DNA from: Solenopsis invicta
Taxonomy: Eukaryota > Arthropoda > Insecta > Hymenoptera > Formicidae
NCBI RefSeq assembly: GCF_016802725.1
Contig: NC_052669.1
Coordinates: 23,031,770-23,095,769 of the forward strand
Direction: 5' to 3'
DNA: 64,000 nucleotides
In this document: positions 14,334 through 27,763 of the stretch, piece by piece
Layout: every line of letters starts with the position of its first letter
Position numbering within the stretch: the stretch's first letter is position 1
Translations under genes and position numbers: made by a program
The notes under the pieces: model-generated
The model's database searches: none
What the model was told of the DNA's origin: nothing
Seen by the model: only the letters and a program-made list of their open reading frames with translations

Positions 14334-17300
14334 GTTCAACAAATTGATGAGACATACTTTAATGTTTTCTTTAATAATGCACATGAAGAATATGATTGAT
14401 AAAATATGATAGACTTTGGAACGTATTTCGTGAAAAATTCAGTGATTCTGTGTTCATAAAGATTTAAACGTAAATTAAATAATGTACGCATAATAAACTT
14501 TTCATCTTCCTTTAGATTTAAATAGGTTTGTTACATCTAAAAACAAAATTAACACACAGACATTTCTTTATACGTAATATTTAATTAATATTATATTTAA
14601 TGTATATTTATTAATAAATAATATATATATATATTTAATTAATAATTAGCACAATCGCTTAATTATTTATGTAGAAGTTCAAACATTTATGTTTGGATGC
14701 GTTAGGATAAATTTAAATCTTACAAGAATGATAGGCACGATTCGGACACAAAATCGAAAGTTTTCGACATTTTTTTCATTCTGATGCCGCAAAAAGTACA
14801 AGAGACAAGTCGAGAAAAATACAAGCATAGAGAAACGAAAGTTGGGCTTCGCGCACGCTATCAAAGCCTGGAATTAATGTCGATCGTAAAGCTCGTAATG
14901 ACCGAGGGGGAGCCAAATAGTACATCGCATAACACTCCCCCCCCCGCTGGGCCTCGAGCGACTGCGCTTATCTCGGGTAAGTTGCGCGAAGATGCCAGAA
15001 GTACGCGGAAGTGGGCGTGATCTTGGAGATTCATTATTACGCTGGTAAAGTAATAACGAAGTTGCGAGGCGATACGGCGACCGATACAAATTGTGGCGAT
15101 TAATTACGCGCGGTATAAATTACTCGATCCTGGAAATATGTGTGCGAAGAGGGAAGGAAGAGGGAGCACGAGTCTTAGCATTTTCCTGTAACGAGATGTT
15201 TTTGAGGACACCAGAAAAATTTATGCAGGCACCGAGCTGCGTGATACTTTACGAACAACCTACGAAATATTGCTGCAATAAATATTTTGGAAAGAGATAA
15301 TAACTTTAAACATATACAACTCGAATTTTTATACATTCAAAATGAGTTCTACAAAAACACACATATATTATATGAGTTGCTTAAAAAGCGTACTTTGAAA
15401 TAAATTTGTATTAATTTTTGTTTAATGCTTCATCAAGCTACAGCACTTCAAAGTAAAATGAAAATATTGAAAAAAAACTAATTACGTAATTTTGGAATAA
15501 AATATATTACGAAACTGAAAACAAAATTTACAACTCTTTCGTTAAAATGCATTTTTTGAAGATTTCTAAATAAAATTTTGTTTCATTGAAATATCTTTTA
15601 TGAGACGCTAAAAAAATTGCTTTCCCAAATTTATGAACAGTAGTGTAAAGTTTAACTAATATGTAGCCTATGTATTATAGTCCAAAGATATATTACAATT
15701 AATAAGGAGAAAAAAAATGAAATAAAATTTTAATTAATAAACTTCTCATGGTTGCTGTATACTGTAAAATTCTTAACGCCAAAATTTCAAGTTACATGTC
15801 TTTTAAATATACTATTATAAAATATCGTAAATTATGAAAATTAATTTTTCAGATGATTTAAAACTGAATTTTATTGCATATTAAACATATTAAATCTTCT
15901 TAAATTAGTCATTAACAGTTTTTTTAAATCGCGCATTCGGAAGTATAGGAAAAAAACAAAACAGCATTTACAGCGCTCATTTCAAAGTTTTTGACAACAA
16001 TAACATGTGATATTGCAATATACGCGATACATGATTACGTCCTGAAATTTTACAACGTTGCTCTCTCACGCCCACGCATTTTTATCTTTCGTAATACAAT
16101 TCGCCCAGATTTCGAACAAACAATCGTGTTGGACGTTGCGCGGTCAATCGCGAACGTCGAAACTTTATCTTCCTTTTTTCCCTATTCGTTAACACGAAAC
16201 CTCGGAGCATGCGACCGCGCGGTTTCGTGCATGTTTTCCGATTACCGGATATTAATTCGATTACCAATGGCACGGTAGCAGAGCGCGACAAAGCCATTCG
16301 CGCGTCGGCAAAATTCGCGAACGGACGAATTCGTCCGTTAAATTACAAATCGTTGGCTGTCGACGCATCTTTTTTTTTCCATGGGAATTACGCTACGGGC
16401 GATTCGGCTTTTCGAATGATACTCGCGCCGCCGCGCCGCGTCGTCCTCGCTGTGCAGTAACGGTACTTGCCTAACGCACGTTTTGCGTTTACCGCAAACT
16501 GTCATCCGTATTTGTCCCGCTCGATTCGACATAATTCATTTACGCGACGACTCGTCGGAAATGCAACGCGAAATTTAATGTGCACTTCCATCGCGATGAT
16601 TTATTTGCTTTACGAAAATCGGGCTCGATGGAAGTTACTCGTCGCTGAACATTATATTTATATTAGCCGAATGTTTAATACAGTATATATTAATGCAAAT
16701 TTTTGTATGCGGTATTGAGCGTTGTAAATTTAAATTTATTTTTGCTATTCATGGAAATTGATAGAATTTTAGTACAAGTTTTATACAAATGGGATGCAGA
16801 GACTTACTAATATGTAACGTGTTTTTTAATTTTTCTCTGAAGATGCAACGTATTTTGTTTTTAAAATTTGTTTACACAAAAGAGAATTATTTGTTTAATT
16901 CCATTTTGTATAAAATGCACAATTTTTCATATTTATTGGGCATCACGCTGAGAAGAAAATTGTTAATTAAACTTTTCAACTTAATTAAATTTCTTAAATT
17001 TAGGTATATATTTTACTTTAATTAAATACACACATACAAGGCTTACACAATTTAACTTTTATATTTTATTAATCTAGAAAAGTAAACTATTCTTTTATTA
17101 AAGTCCAGCTTTAATGTTTTTCTTTATGTAAAAAATGCTTAGCTCTACATTTGTTATTTATAAGTAATTAATTATGAAATACTTTTTTTGTATAAAAAAT
17201 TGATTAATCGTCGAGATTATATTGAGAAAAAAATGCATATAAACTAGTATTTTGGCCACGTAGAAGAAAGGGGGGGATAGAAGTGGGCCTCTCGTAAATA

Positions 17301-17691
17301 TAAATCGCTTCGATGCTCTTCATACGTCGCGTGTGTCTCAGGACTCTCGGGGAAACGGTTATTGCTAGATAAAATGTCGAGGATCATGACGGCAGTAGGT
17401 CAGGAGAAAAGCGGGCGTGGAAAAATGGAGAAAGCGCGAACGTGGCGAACAGGCGCTCGTTAATTTTACAAACTCGGTTAAGCACCCCCAATGCAGCGCG
17501 TAGTTCTCTTTCTTCCACCCCTTTCCCCATGTTCAACCGTTTCCCTCTAGATGTCTTAACTCCGACACGATCTCTCGGCTTTCGCCTATACCTGTAAACG
17601 CGCTCACAGGAAATGTGAGTCAGAGACATTTCTTATTACTGTATTACAAGTGTGCGAGTAATTTAACTACTAATCATCAATTGCAAGTGTG
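14334..17691. other. Non-coding stretch with CpG-richer part at 16000-16640
   Basis: AT palindromes lie at about 14580-14645. A CpG-richer patch with a C-run occurs at 14870-15110. There is A/T-rich sequence at 15300-15990 and a CpG-rich block at about 16010-16640 with many overlapping short frames. The tail to 17691 is AT-rich apart from 17260-17620. No product is recognisable. Confidence 0.5.
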
Positions 17692-17860
17692 CACAGTAAA
17701 AAAATAAAATGTAATTTTAACATTTTTGCATGTCCCAGAAAGTTTACTCTAAATTTTAAGTTAAAATAACGTAAAATAAGAGTTATTTTGACTTAACTTT
17801 TGAGTTATTTTAACTTAACATTTAGAGTGAATTTTCTGGGACATTTTATTTATTACCGTG
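17692..17860. mobile_element. Small inverted-repeat MITE
   Basis: The left end CACAGTAAaaaaataaaatgt (from 17692) is mirrored by acattttatttattaccgtg ending at 17860. Further in, tgtcccagaaagtttactct pairs with the segment around 17819-17843, and aagttaaaataac pairs with gttattttaactta. The left arm holds an extra segment of about 17-20 bp (about 17711-17729) that the right arm lacks. No clear target duplication was found. Confidence 0.7.
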
Positions 17861-20096
17861 TAGCCTCTGAATTTCTGTTATTAATAATTCTTTTATAAAT
17901 TGGATCTTGTGTCGTGCAAATATTAGAATTATTATCGAAATAATTTCCGAAAAATACTTTGGAAGGGTGAAATAAACGAAGGAAAAAAGAACCCATTAAC
18001 CAGGATTGAGAAATAATACCATTATCGTTGTACTCGCTTCTTTTTAGTAATAATCCAGTAATGACGTTGCCTTTTCCATCTACAATGAAAATAGTAGTGT
18101 AATTACATTTTTCAGTTACGAAATTATATAATGTTTATTTTTATCGTTACTGTAAACATTTCAAATCTGTATATGACGTAACAAGAACATTTAGAAAGTC
18201 TCCGTATTAAATTCACAGAGAGGCTATTTTAACAATGATAGGTTTGAATATTAATTTCCTTTAAAAATTAATAAAACATTTTAGTGAAATACACGAGCTC
18301 GTATTTTAAGTCATATTACGTGATTTTTGCATGTTAAAAATAAATATGTAACGTAATAGGATTTTGAAAGCACAAGATTAAAGATGTAATAAAATATTTT
18401 TTTACTAATGTAGCCGCGGTACACCTTGTTAAAAGAACAAGATGATGCGCCGAAAGAAATAAACTAAATTAAAATTGAAAGAGAAAACCAACTATCGCGG
18501 TCATAGCAAAATCTTAATCTTATATAATTTTATATACCTTCTCGAGAGTTCTTTCAAGCTAAAACGCAATTCTTTGCGATCTTTTTTATATATTAATATA
18601 TGGAAATTAAATAAATGACAGAACACCATGGATCGAATCGAAGGAACGCTCGATATCACCCTGTGAACGAAATTGAAAAAGCTCGTGGGCGAAGAGATTC
18701 CCGCGGGGTTTTCTCGTAGCAGCCAAGCCGGTCCTTCGGATTCACACCGGGGAAAAGTTTCTCAGACGAAGAAACGTCCGAGGGGACTCTTTCCTTCTTT
18801 CCTTCTCGCGCGCACGAGAGCTGGGTAGAATCGTCTCTTGATTCCGCGTTTGTAAGGAGTTCCAAGCTAATTCGCGATATCCTGCGAAGAGACGGGGATT
18901 CGTGTCGCCTCTCTTTCCTCTCCTTTCGTCGTCTTACCGTGCCGAAACTTTCCTCCCACGGGAGAATTATTAGGAAGTTGGCCCGGTCGAAAATCCTTGA
19001 AGGAGTTGCGCGTAGCGTACGTCTCGGGGAAGGGAAAGTTTTCGCCGTGCTCGAATCTAAGGTTAATTGTCGATTCGTCCTCCGCCCACCACCCTTCGGG
19101 CCGGTTGTCGCGAGGGTTATACTTTAAGCGCTGTGGCCCGATTTCGCCGACGCGGCGACGTCGGTTAATTGCACCCCATCTAGTTATTCCACAATTATAT
19201 GTCTCATTTGTGAAATAAAATAACGCATCGTTCAGAATAATGATTAGTGTTATTAATTTTTCGGAAAAATAAAATTGAAGGAAAGACTCGAAAAGAAAAA
19301 AATAGCATTGAAATCTTCAAATCACATTGAGGATAATAAAACGACATCTTAAAAGAAAAAAAATCCGGAAAATACGACATGGAAGAAGATTAATCGTAAT
19401 TATAATAATAATGCTTACTAGTGATATTATTTATCGATGTATCTTTAGGTCACATCTCGATATCACAATCGTGCCCCCACGAAGATATATGCGGAAATAA
19501 TATTTCAATAATCCGCAGTAATGCCGCGCGCAAATTGCCTATTAGGGAGCACTTGGTCTCTTCGGGGCCGTGAGGTTAACGCCACGACACGACAATAACC
19601 GATTGCCAGATTGATTGATATATCGCGCGCGCTAACACGGAACTTGTACGGGACTCCGTAAAGCTCATTCCCCTTGTACTACCGAGCGAACGTTCCTCTT
19701 TACTGTGAATGAAAAGGGTATTTTCACGCGATATATTATTTATTTTATTTTTACCCGCGCCACGGAGAATTAGACTCGCGTATCAGGCGTATATCTGCTC
19801 TCGACGTGGGCGGACGCTTACCTACTCACTTTCCTCGCTCGCGAGAGACATTGATGAATAATACGCGTAACGGGCTTTACGCGCCGGCGACATCGGACGC
19901 GATTTATAACGGAGCCCGGAATTCGCGACGGCACACGATCGCACAGCACGGACCATGGAAGGGAGGAGACCACCGTGCGAGGGGTCCCCGCAGCTGCGAA
20001 TTGAGAACCCCCCGCGTGCACGCGCGATGCATCAACCCGAGTTAATTATCGCGTCCGAGCGACAGACAGCCGGACGAGCGTAACGAGACCTCGGAA
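17861..20096. other. Non-coding stretch with CpG-rich islands
   Basis: AT-rich to about 18650. CpG-rich islands follow at about 18650-19170 and about 19480-20100, separated by AT-rich sequence. Two overlapping frames at 19806-20045 (+) and 19818-20021 (-) are antisense to each other. The minus frame runs into a donor-like gaaagtgagt. No homology is recognisable. Confidence 0.45.
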
Positions 20097-20121
20097 CGAC
20101 GACGACGACGACGACGACGAC
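20097..20121. repeat. (GAC)n microsatellite
   Basis: About eight perfect GAC units at the edge of a CpG-rich island. Confidence 0.95.
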
Positions 20122-20758
20122 ATTTCTCCGCTGTCTCGCGTCTCTAAAAACGAATTCCGAAGCGAATTCCTTTAGCAGTTACCGTTCTAATCGTCGCTCT
20201 TGCCCCATCTGCCTCGAAAAAATTACCAGACGAAATTCTTCAGTCTCCTCCTTTTTTCCCATCTCCTTCGAGGATTCCGTTCTCATCTTCGAAAAATCTT
20301 TTGCTTCCAGCTTTTGCTCTTCTTATCGATGCCTTTGTATGAATGTTATTTCTCTTGTTCTAAAGGTGTCTTCCGACAAAGGTGTAAATTATTTTTTTAA
20401 GAAGAAAGAGAGGTGCATCTTCCGATATTAAAATATAAAACAATAAAGCGTCGCGCGTCTCGAGAAAATAGAAATTTATTTTGACAATGTAACGTTACAT
20501 GTTGAGTCCGATAACACAGAAACGCGCGCGCCCGCATGGAGTTTAATCGACGTAACTATTTCAGAAGCGTTTGCGAGCAACGACACCGATGTTTGCATTC
20601 CCGACGTTCTCCTTGAAGCTCCCGAGTACCGAAAGAGTGTCTGAGGCTTTCTCGACAATAAGTTTCCTCTGCGAGGAATATCACGGCACGCATGCCTCGA
20701 CTCACGCGTCTCGCTCTATCCATCTTTAGTCCTCTTTCTCTTGTCCTCTTTACCTCAT

Positions 20759-20800
20759 CTCTCTCCCTCTCCCTCTCCCTCTCTCTCTCTCTCCCTCTCC
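20759..20800. repeat. (CTCTCC)n/(CT)n pyrimidine microsatellite
   Basis: Units of CTCCCT/CTCTCC pass into pure CT. The arginine/glutamate- or serine/leucine-repeat frames across it are artefacts. Confidence 0.9.
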
Positions 20801-21398
20801 GTCTCCTCACGCTTTCTTTCATGCGCGGTAAAAAAGCGTCGGCAGAACGGGCGGCTTTAATTTCATGGAGATCGTATCGATCGCTTGGCTTGATGAGCTC
20901 GGGAGATAGCGGAGGAAACCGTAGTTTCCCGGTACAAATTCGGCATTTTCCGCGCTAGAATTTCATTCAGCGTTCTCGTCAATTTTTACGTGCACGTGCA
21001 ACGCCGTTTAAATAGCCGTGTTCTTTATTTTCCTGATACGCTTGCGGCAAAGCTTTCTGCAGCCAACATTTTATTTTTCCGTAATTGATGTAGAACAGAA
21101 AACAACTCATCGAGCTGTGACATTAAGGATGTTACGACAACTAAAAGTTATTGCAATTAAAAAACTGCAAGCTTTTTAAGTTTATTCCTTCATTTTTCTA
21201 ATCAGCGAGAAAAAATTGTAATCGTGAATACTTGAATTTGAAATCAACTGTAAAAAATAACAAAACCTAATAAATTTTTTTATAATAACTTAAGCAGCAT
21301 AAATGTTCATGTTTTGCTGCAGTTTTAGTTAAAATAACTATTAAACAAGTAAGTGGATTTACATAAACTTTTGTACGAAAATTTATTGGTTTTATTAG
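20801..21398. other. Non-coding stretch
   Basis: CpG-richer to about 21010, then AT-rich. Nothing specific is visible. Confidence 0.5.
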
Positions 21399-22252
21399 TA
21401 GAGGAGAAAAGAGTATTATGGCTACTGTCGACAATATGGCTACCCCTACTATTTCCGTTATTAGATGACGTATTCTAACAATTGCTTATGGATTTATTCA
21501 TTTAGTAGCTTGCCGTTTTTTTAGTGATGCTAATATGCCAGTACATAATAACTGACAATTGTTATAAGGCATTTTTACTTTTGAGCACTTCTATATTTTT
21601 TTAACGTACACTTTTAACCTTCATTATTCTTAAACTTGAGCGTATTATCTTACGAATGTACGTACACTCGATTGTTTTGTTGTTATTCAACTTTTTATTC
21701 AATTGTACATTTCGAGTTATACAAAGTTAAAACGATAATATGGAATTTTGTTAATATGGTTTTTTAAGCAAAATGTTTATATTGAAATATTTTTTCGATA
21801 AATCGATTATCATTCGAGAGAGCGGCGTTTAGAAACATTACAGACATCATTTTATGCTTGTTATTTAATGTTAAACAGGGATAAAATGATATTTCTAATG
21901 GTATTTCCAAAGTTTCTAAACGCAGAAAATTTTTAAACAATGGAAATTTAAAAACATTTAATTTTGTAACAATGTACTGTGTTTCTTTTAAACTAAACTC
22001 ATTTTTTTTAATTATTTTTGCAAAAAGGGATAGCCATATTACCATCGCTTTTTTTCTTCCATTGATTATGCAGTGCATTAGATTTTTATAAATCATGGCC
22101 TAAATAATAAATATTTCATTACTTTGAGTCTAGAATCTGTCAACCAACACTTTGACAAGTGTAATCGTTCAAGTTTTAATAGAAAATATTAATTATAAAC
22201 AAAATTGTTCAATAAAATGAAAATGGATGCCGTTTTACCTTCTTCTCCTCTA
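21399..22252. mobile_element. TA-flanked 850-bp DNA element (candidate)
   Basis: TA dinucleotides at 21399-21400 and 22251-22252 bracket sequence starting GAGGAGAAAAGAG and ending CTTCTTCTCCTC, an imperfect short inverted repeat. Just inside the ends, both termini carry related text when read inward (attatggctac on the left, aaacggcatcc on the right). TA duplication is typical of Tc1/mariner/pogo-type elements. A minus-strand frame of 110 codons (21764-22096) lies inside. The short terminal match makes this moderate evidence only. Confidence 0.4.
21764..22096 (-). pseudogene. Possible decayed frame inside the TA-flanked element
   Basis: A 110-codon minus-strand frame in otherwise AT-rich DNA. 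It encodes a lysine- and phenylalanine-rich peptide with no catalytic motif that I recognise. Its position inside a transposon-like unit suggests a possible remnant of a transposon protein, but an AT-rich chance frame is equally plausible. I see no signal peptide, zinc-binding pattern or DDE/D arrangement. Confidence 0.15.
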
Positions 22253-23163
22253 CACGTAAAAAATTTATTGTAATTCGTAATGTTACTTTCTCATCGAAAT
22301 TACAAATAAGTATCACTAAACGCTATTTTACATAAGAATCGAGAAGATACACAAAATTAAAAAGAACTTTTAAACCAATGAGAGAATAAAAGAATGCTTG
22401 ATTTTTACATAGGCACTCAAATAGAACACTATGAAATTTTTATATTTTCGGTAACGTGCTTTGAAATTTAACACATACGTACATTTTTAAAATTATCAAC
22501 TGCAATAGAATATTGATATCAATCTTAAAATCAATCAATTAATATCAATCTTAATTTAGAATACTCGTTGTTGATTGAGATAAATATCTGACTGCGGACG
22601 CAGTCTTCTTCTGTCATTTATCGTAGCTTTCGTCCCGACGGTATACCAGTTCACTCACTACATTTCGGTTTTTCTCTTTGGTAAATAACCACTCGGCAAC
22701 GGGAGAGGATCATTAATGTACATGTCGCGACGCCGTCGCCAGTCGATCCGCCGCGTCGGACGCGAGTGCGGATTTACTCGAGCAGATATTAGTCCGAGGC
22801 GAGTATGTTGCACGTCATGTTGCACGTCGCCGTGTCGTCGACGGCGAGAACGACGCGACGGGTCAGAGGCTCGTCTCTTTCGTCACGTTCGCGTCCGTGT
22901 CGCTAGTCGCCAATAGTTCGAAACGAGCTCTTTCAATCTCCTCAAGCTGCGGATTACCGGGCGGTGACTTTGAAGGGAAACAAAAAGCCATTGTTGCTGA
23001 TTGCGTCTGTTTGTTTTCTCGACCCGCCAAATGAACTGCCACGCTAGCGGGCGAAGGGGAGGGCAAGGGGGAGACACACAATTTCAGAATGCGAAGAACA
23101 AGACGACGCTGCCGTCTCTCCGCTCCCCTGGACGGAGGATCGTTCCATAAAATTTAATTTTCC
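22253..23163. other. Non-coding stretch, CpG-rich at 22690-23130
   Basis: A CpG-rich block contains repeated cgtcg/gcgacg words and overlapping short frames on both strands. No product is recognisable. Confidence 0.5.
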
Positions 23164-23186
23164 CTCCTCCTCCTCCTCCTCCTCCT
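23164..23186. repeat. (CTC)n microsatellite
   Basis: About seven CTC units. The glutamate run in the opposite frame is an artefact. Confidence 0.95.
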
Positions 23187-23555
23187 TATCTCCTTCTCTC
23201 TCGCCCAACAGAGGAAGAATGCCGCGCAAGGAACAAACCTTTAACAAACTTGACAAATCGGATTGCGGTCGCGAGAAAAAGAGAAAGACGGGAGATATGA
23301 TTAAAAAAGGGCGCGCAGGAGCAAGTTTCGCGGATAGTCGGGGATAGTCGAATCGCGGGTGTACCTTGCGAGTTACACTGTTTTTGCGTCATTTTCCATG
23401 ATTACGTTCGCTCCGTTCGCGTCACTTTTTGTAGTCTGCGTGACGTTGGAGAACATTGTTCGAACTCGCTATGGAATTCCATGCGAATTCTACGCGAATT
23501 TATGCGATGCGAGCAAGGTGGGAATTTATCCGCTATGTCATTGAAAAAACAACTC
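23187..23555. other. Non-coding stretch
   Basis: CpG-moderate sequence with short frames only. Nothing recognisable. Confidence 0.5.
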
Positions 23556-23802
23556 GTAATAATAATCAAACTAGGTGAGAGTTACTATACTTTGTTGGAA
23601 TAATTTCAATCAAATGTTCGGAATTAATATAATCAAAAGTAGTAATTATTATCATTCGGTAATAATTACTGATTTTGGTTACATTAACCGAATCGTTTGA
23701 TAATAACTAGCTTTAATTATATTAATCGAATAACATTTGATTAAAACTATTTTACCAAGCAGAATTTAGCAACTATTATCAGGCTTGATTATAATATTAT
23801 TA
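23556..23802. mobile_element. Hairpin MITE, family also present at 58513-58634
   Basis: The whole 247-bp unit is an imperfect inverted repeat. gtaataataatcaaac at the left end pairs with the right end (gcttgattataatattattac). atcaaatgttcgg near 23613 pairs with ccgaatcgtttgat near 23697. The arms also share gttactat / agcaactat and ttaatataatcaaaa / ttttggttacattaa. No coding capacity. A related single arm occurs 35 kb downstream, confirming a dispersed family. Confidence 0.75.
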
Positions 23803-26800
23803 CAAGACTTTGCTTCAGTGTTCGCATTCGTTACATTTGTGTGAAAGACATTGCGCGATCCTTTTCAAAAAGTATCCTCTTCCTCGCACTTGGCCTCTCT
23901 CGCGCGATAGACTTATTAATTAACGCGCAAAGTTTAATTCATACGATTGAGAGGAGTCACCCCGTCACCGTCGCCGCGTCTACTTGCTTATTCACTTGTC
24001 CTCCCTCCTTCTCTTTCGGACAAGTGAAAGAATACGACCGCCAATATTTTCTTCAAAAGCTCGAATTAAGGGAGATCTTGGAGAATTAATGGCCTGTAGG
24101 TGCGTCTTGATGGAGACGCTTAAAGGCATTTCGCCGTGGATTCCGAGCGAAGTATAGTTTAATTTTGCTCTAATTTGGTGGGCGTTTAATAGAAGCCTTT
24201 CTCCGTACTCTCTTCGCCATCTTCTCTCCATTTACCGTTTTCTCCCACACTGTTGCTCCCTGCTGCGTACTTCAACCGCCTCTACGTTCTTTCGTCTTTC
24301 CTTTTCTTCCCGTCTTTCCTTTTACCGGAATACTCCGCGAGTTTCTTTTATACGGGGTCTCTTTCTCTTTCTCTCTTTATGTCATTTGTTACATTTATAC
24401 TTATTGCGAGTTACGACGTATAAAAATTGCAATTTTTAACTATAACATAATAATTATACGGAATGATTTCGTAAAGCGCGCATCTATTTACCTTTTTTAT
24501 ATTTTTGCCTAATTTCTTTCTACAAAATTATAGTGTACATTTTGCGAGAAATATGTAAAAAAAATTATTTAATTTATCGAATCTTAAAGAACTTTGTTTT
24601 CATTGACAAAAGAATATTGTTGCGGGTAATGTTTTTTTCTTTCACATAATGAGGAAATAAAAATAGCAATAAAATAAAATTTTGTTATTCAAACGGCTCT
24701 AAATGGTCCATCCAAATTTTTGTTTTACTGTAACACAAGATGAATATGATAGAAAATAGTATAGTAAAAAATTTGAACTTGAGGAAAGTATATACGAGTA
24801 AAATCACACAAACAATACAAGCACGAAGACCTAGCTGCAACCGTAGAAGGCATTCTTGTTCATGTATAGTAAAAAATATTACATGAAATATTATACAAAA
24901 TTATTTATATGTAAGACAACTTGGAAGCAAATTGCGAAAGTGTATTTTTACTTCCAGTAAAATTAACGATAACATTTGTTATAAAAAGTGAAGGTTAGAA
25001 TCATAACCCAGCATTGAAAGATTAAATAGCATTGAATAAACCTTACATTGAAACATTGTAATATTGTATGGAAGTTATAAAATATTTCTGCAATGTTACT
25101 ACAAGCTTGCGGTAACGTTGAAATGTCCGTAATTTTAAAATCTGAAACTCTTTATGACGTTTCGGACTATTTGAGATTATCTACTGGTTTTACTGGTAGA
25201 AGAAACGAAACGTAAGGCCAGTAATTTTTACTTCTGCCAACTGCTTTATTTTTACTTGTAATAACCAAACTTATTTTCGAACAGAGGGTGAATCATCTTG
25301 CTTGATACTGGGATCCACTGGGTTGTCATGCACACTGTTGCCCGTGAACGCGAAACAAGTAAACTTCGAGTATAAGTTGTGCGCACTTTCAAATATGTAG
25401 TTTTTAATTCAAGAATAAATAGCTTTCAAATAATGTGATTTAGCTTGTCATAAGAACAATATGATATTAGAAACAAGAATACGATCTTAAGAATAAAATA
25501 TACTTTGCACAGATCTATTTATTATTGATGCAAGTGAACAGTTGTAATTGAAGAGAGCATTTTATACTTAAATGAAAACAAATAGCATTGAAGAATAAAA
25601 ATATACGTGAATTAAGAATTTATTTTTTTCTGTGTTGGAATTTATATTTAGATTTCACAACTATCTCAAATCAGTTCCAAATTCATAAATTTTACAAAAT
25701 GAACCTTGATAATGTGATGATGTTACATATAAAAGGGAAACATTTTAACAAGGATCGGGGTTTTAACTTAATGCAAAATGTTTTCTTTCTTACTATATGT
25801 ACATTTTATTATACCGCTTAGTATCGGCGGAATATATTTTGCTCCATTCTCTTTTCCATCACAGAGTATTCTACTTAACTGACTTCTGTCGAAAGACGGT
25901 TATGGAAGCATATGAATTTAATGAGCAAAATCGGATTACCCTTTATCACTGATGAAGAGGCGAGATTTCGTAATGCGATGTCAGAGAAACTTAATTGAAT
26001 GGGAGTTCTTCAAGGTATGAAATAAAGCTGTATCGATAGCCTGGCATCTTGACGTGAAATATACGTGAAATAAGCCGTGCGTTCTTCCGAGTGATGTCGT
26101 TTCATAAAGTCGCCTTTCAAGAGATTACGACTTACCGCGATAACTAAGACGGCGAATGCTTTTTAATCAATGCCTTTTAATTGCAATCTAGATCACTCAC
26201 GTTCGAAGAATACCCCTTCGCAACGTCAAATTTTTTTGCAGTTTCCAAAAATAACGACATATTTTTTAGAAATAGCAAATTTGAAAAAAACACTTTAGTT
26301 AATAAATTTTCTTTAAGAGACGTATACGTAAACTTGTGTGAGGAATAATTATATTTAAAATTAATAATCCTTTACATTTTTTTTAGATTATTTTTATCGT
26401 TTTTTTATCGACCTTTTTCGACGAACTGGCGCAACCGCGCAAAATGTTTCTCTTGATGAATGTAAATTCAGTTTGTACGATTCGGCGAAAAGATAGAATT
26501 AACAATCAGGCGGAGAAGAGAAAGAGAGGAGATGAGTATTATGAAGAGGTTCTCTCCGTAATTGACGTAGATTTCCGAATGCTCGGAATCGGGCTGCGAG
26601 GATTGACTTCTTTTGTACGCAACGCGGTGATCAGATATAGCAATTATTCAAATTAATACACTGACGGGACGTAGGCGAGAGAGAACGTAGAACGCGCCGC
26701 AGTAAACGGATGGGAAACGAGGAGAACGATGAGACATGCAGCGTGCGATCGGCGCTTGTTTTCTCGCTTGTTTTGGGATTCCAATTACTCTTCGAGCGAC

Positions 26801-27763
26801 TTCCGATAGCGCTCTCGTGGGCGTCAAAGGGTGACACTCCGCTTTGAGACCGTTTTCGTAACCGATGACGAGGCAATGTTTTTTGGCTTTGTGTGACTGC
26901 GAGACAGACCGGCTTTACGTGTCAAATTAAAGATAAATGTTCGATAATCGGTTAAGCATGTATATTAATTACTATTTACCATTGTAACGTTTCCAACAGT
27001 TAATATTAATTATTAATATGTATATTATCTGACACGGTATTGCTTGTACAGTTTCCTTTACGTATTATTTCGCGTACATATTTCTTTTTATTTATTACAA
27101 AATGTTCGATGAGTCGAATTTTTCTAAATAAGAAATTCGACTTACTGCATTTATGTAAATTATAATTGAGATACATACGGTTATCTCAAAACTTATAGTC
27201 ATTGAATTATTTTGATAATAATAATGATCGTGAATAATGTTATCCCTTGTCACCGATCTCGACACACGATCTATGATCCAAAGTGAGATCTAAATATCAT
27301 TATCTCTATGAATACATTTTAAATAATTTCGTAATTAGGCTGAATCATTCTCGTCACGCAACGTCGACCAGGTCGATGACAATGGGGAGTGTCGAGTACT
27401 GCTTCGGTTTTGTCTCGATAACTGGTCAGAATAATAGTGCTCGGCATTTTATGTATACGAACAAATAACAATGCAATTAAATCCTTCTCCCGTCTTTCGC
27501 TTCCTCTGCGCGGCTAAATCTTGTCGTACTCGGTAATTAAGATTCGCCATGGTTTCGAGGTTGTAGATGCCGTCGACGCACACTTTATACCGTCGTCAGT
27601 TTTGCAAGTTGTTTACAGCAATTATCTTGATTGATTTTAATTGTCTTTTGGTCCGACCCGCGGCAATTTGCTCCGGGCTAAAGTTCCATCTCGTCACTGT
27701 TTATGAAATTAGTATACGCAATGAAAAATTTTGTATTAAATTTAAACGCACTTCACATGTCCA
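23803..27763. other. AT-rich non-coding stretch
   Basis: No gene, RNA or well-formed repeat identified. CpG/CT-richer segments lie at 23870-24370 and 26400-26880. Direct words such as tagcattgaa recur at about 25028 and 25583. Short frames only. Confidence 0.5.

Noticed and set aside
19806..20045. Candidate first exon on either strand ending at a GTGAGT or GTAAGC
   Set aside because: Two antisense frames are equally open, and no family or second exon supports either.
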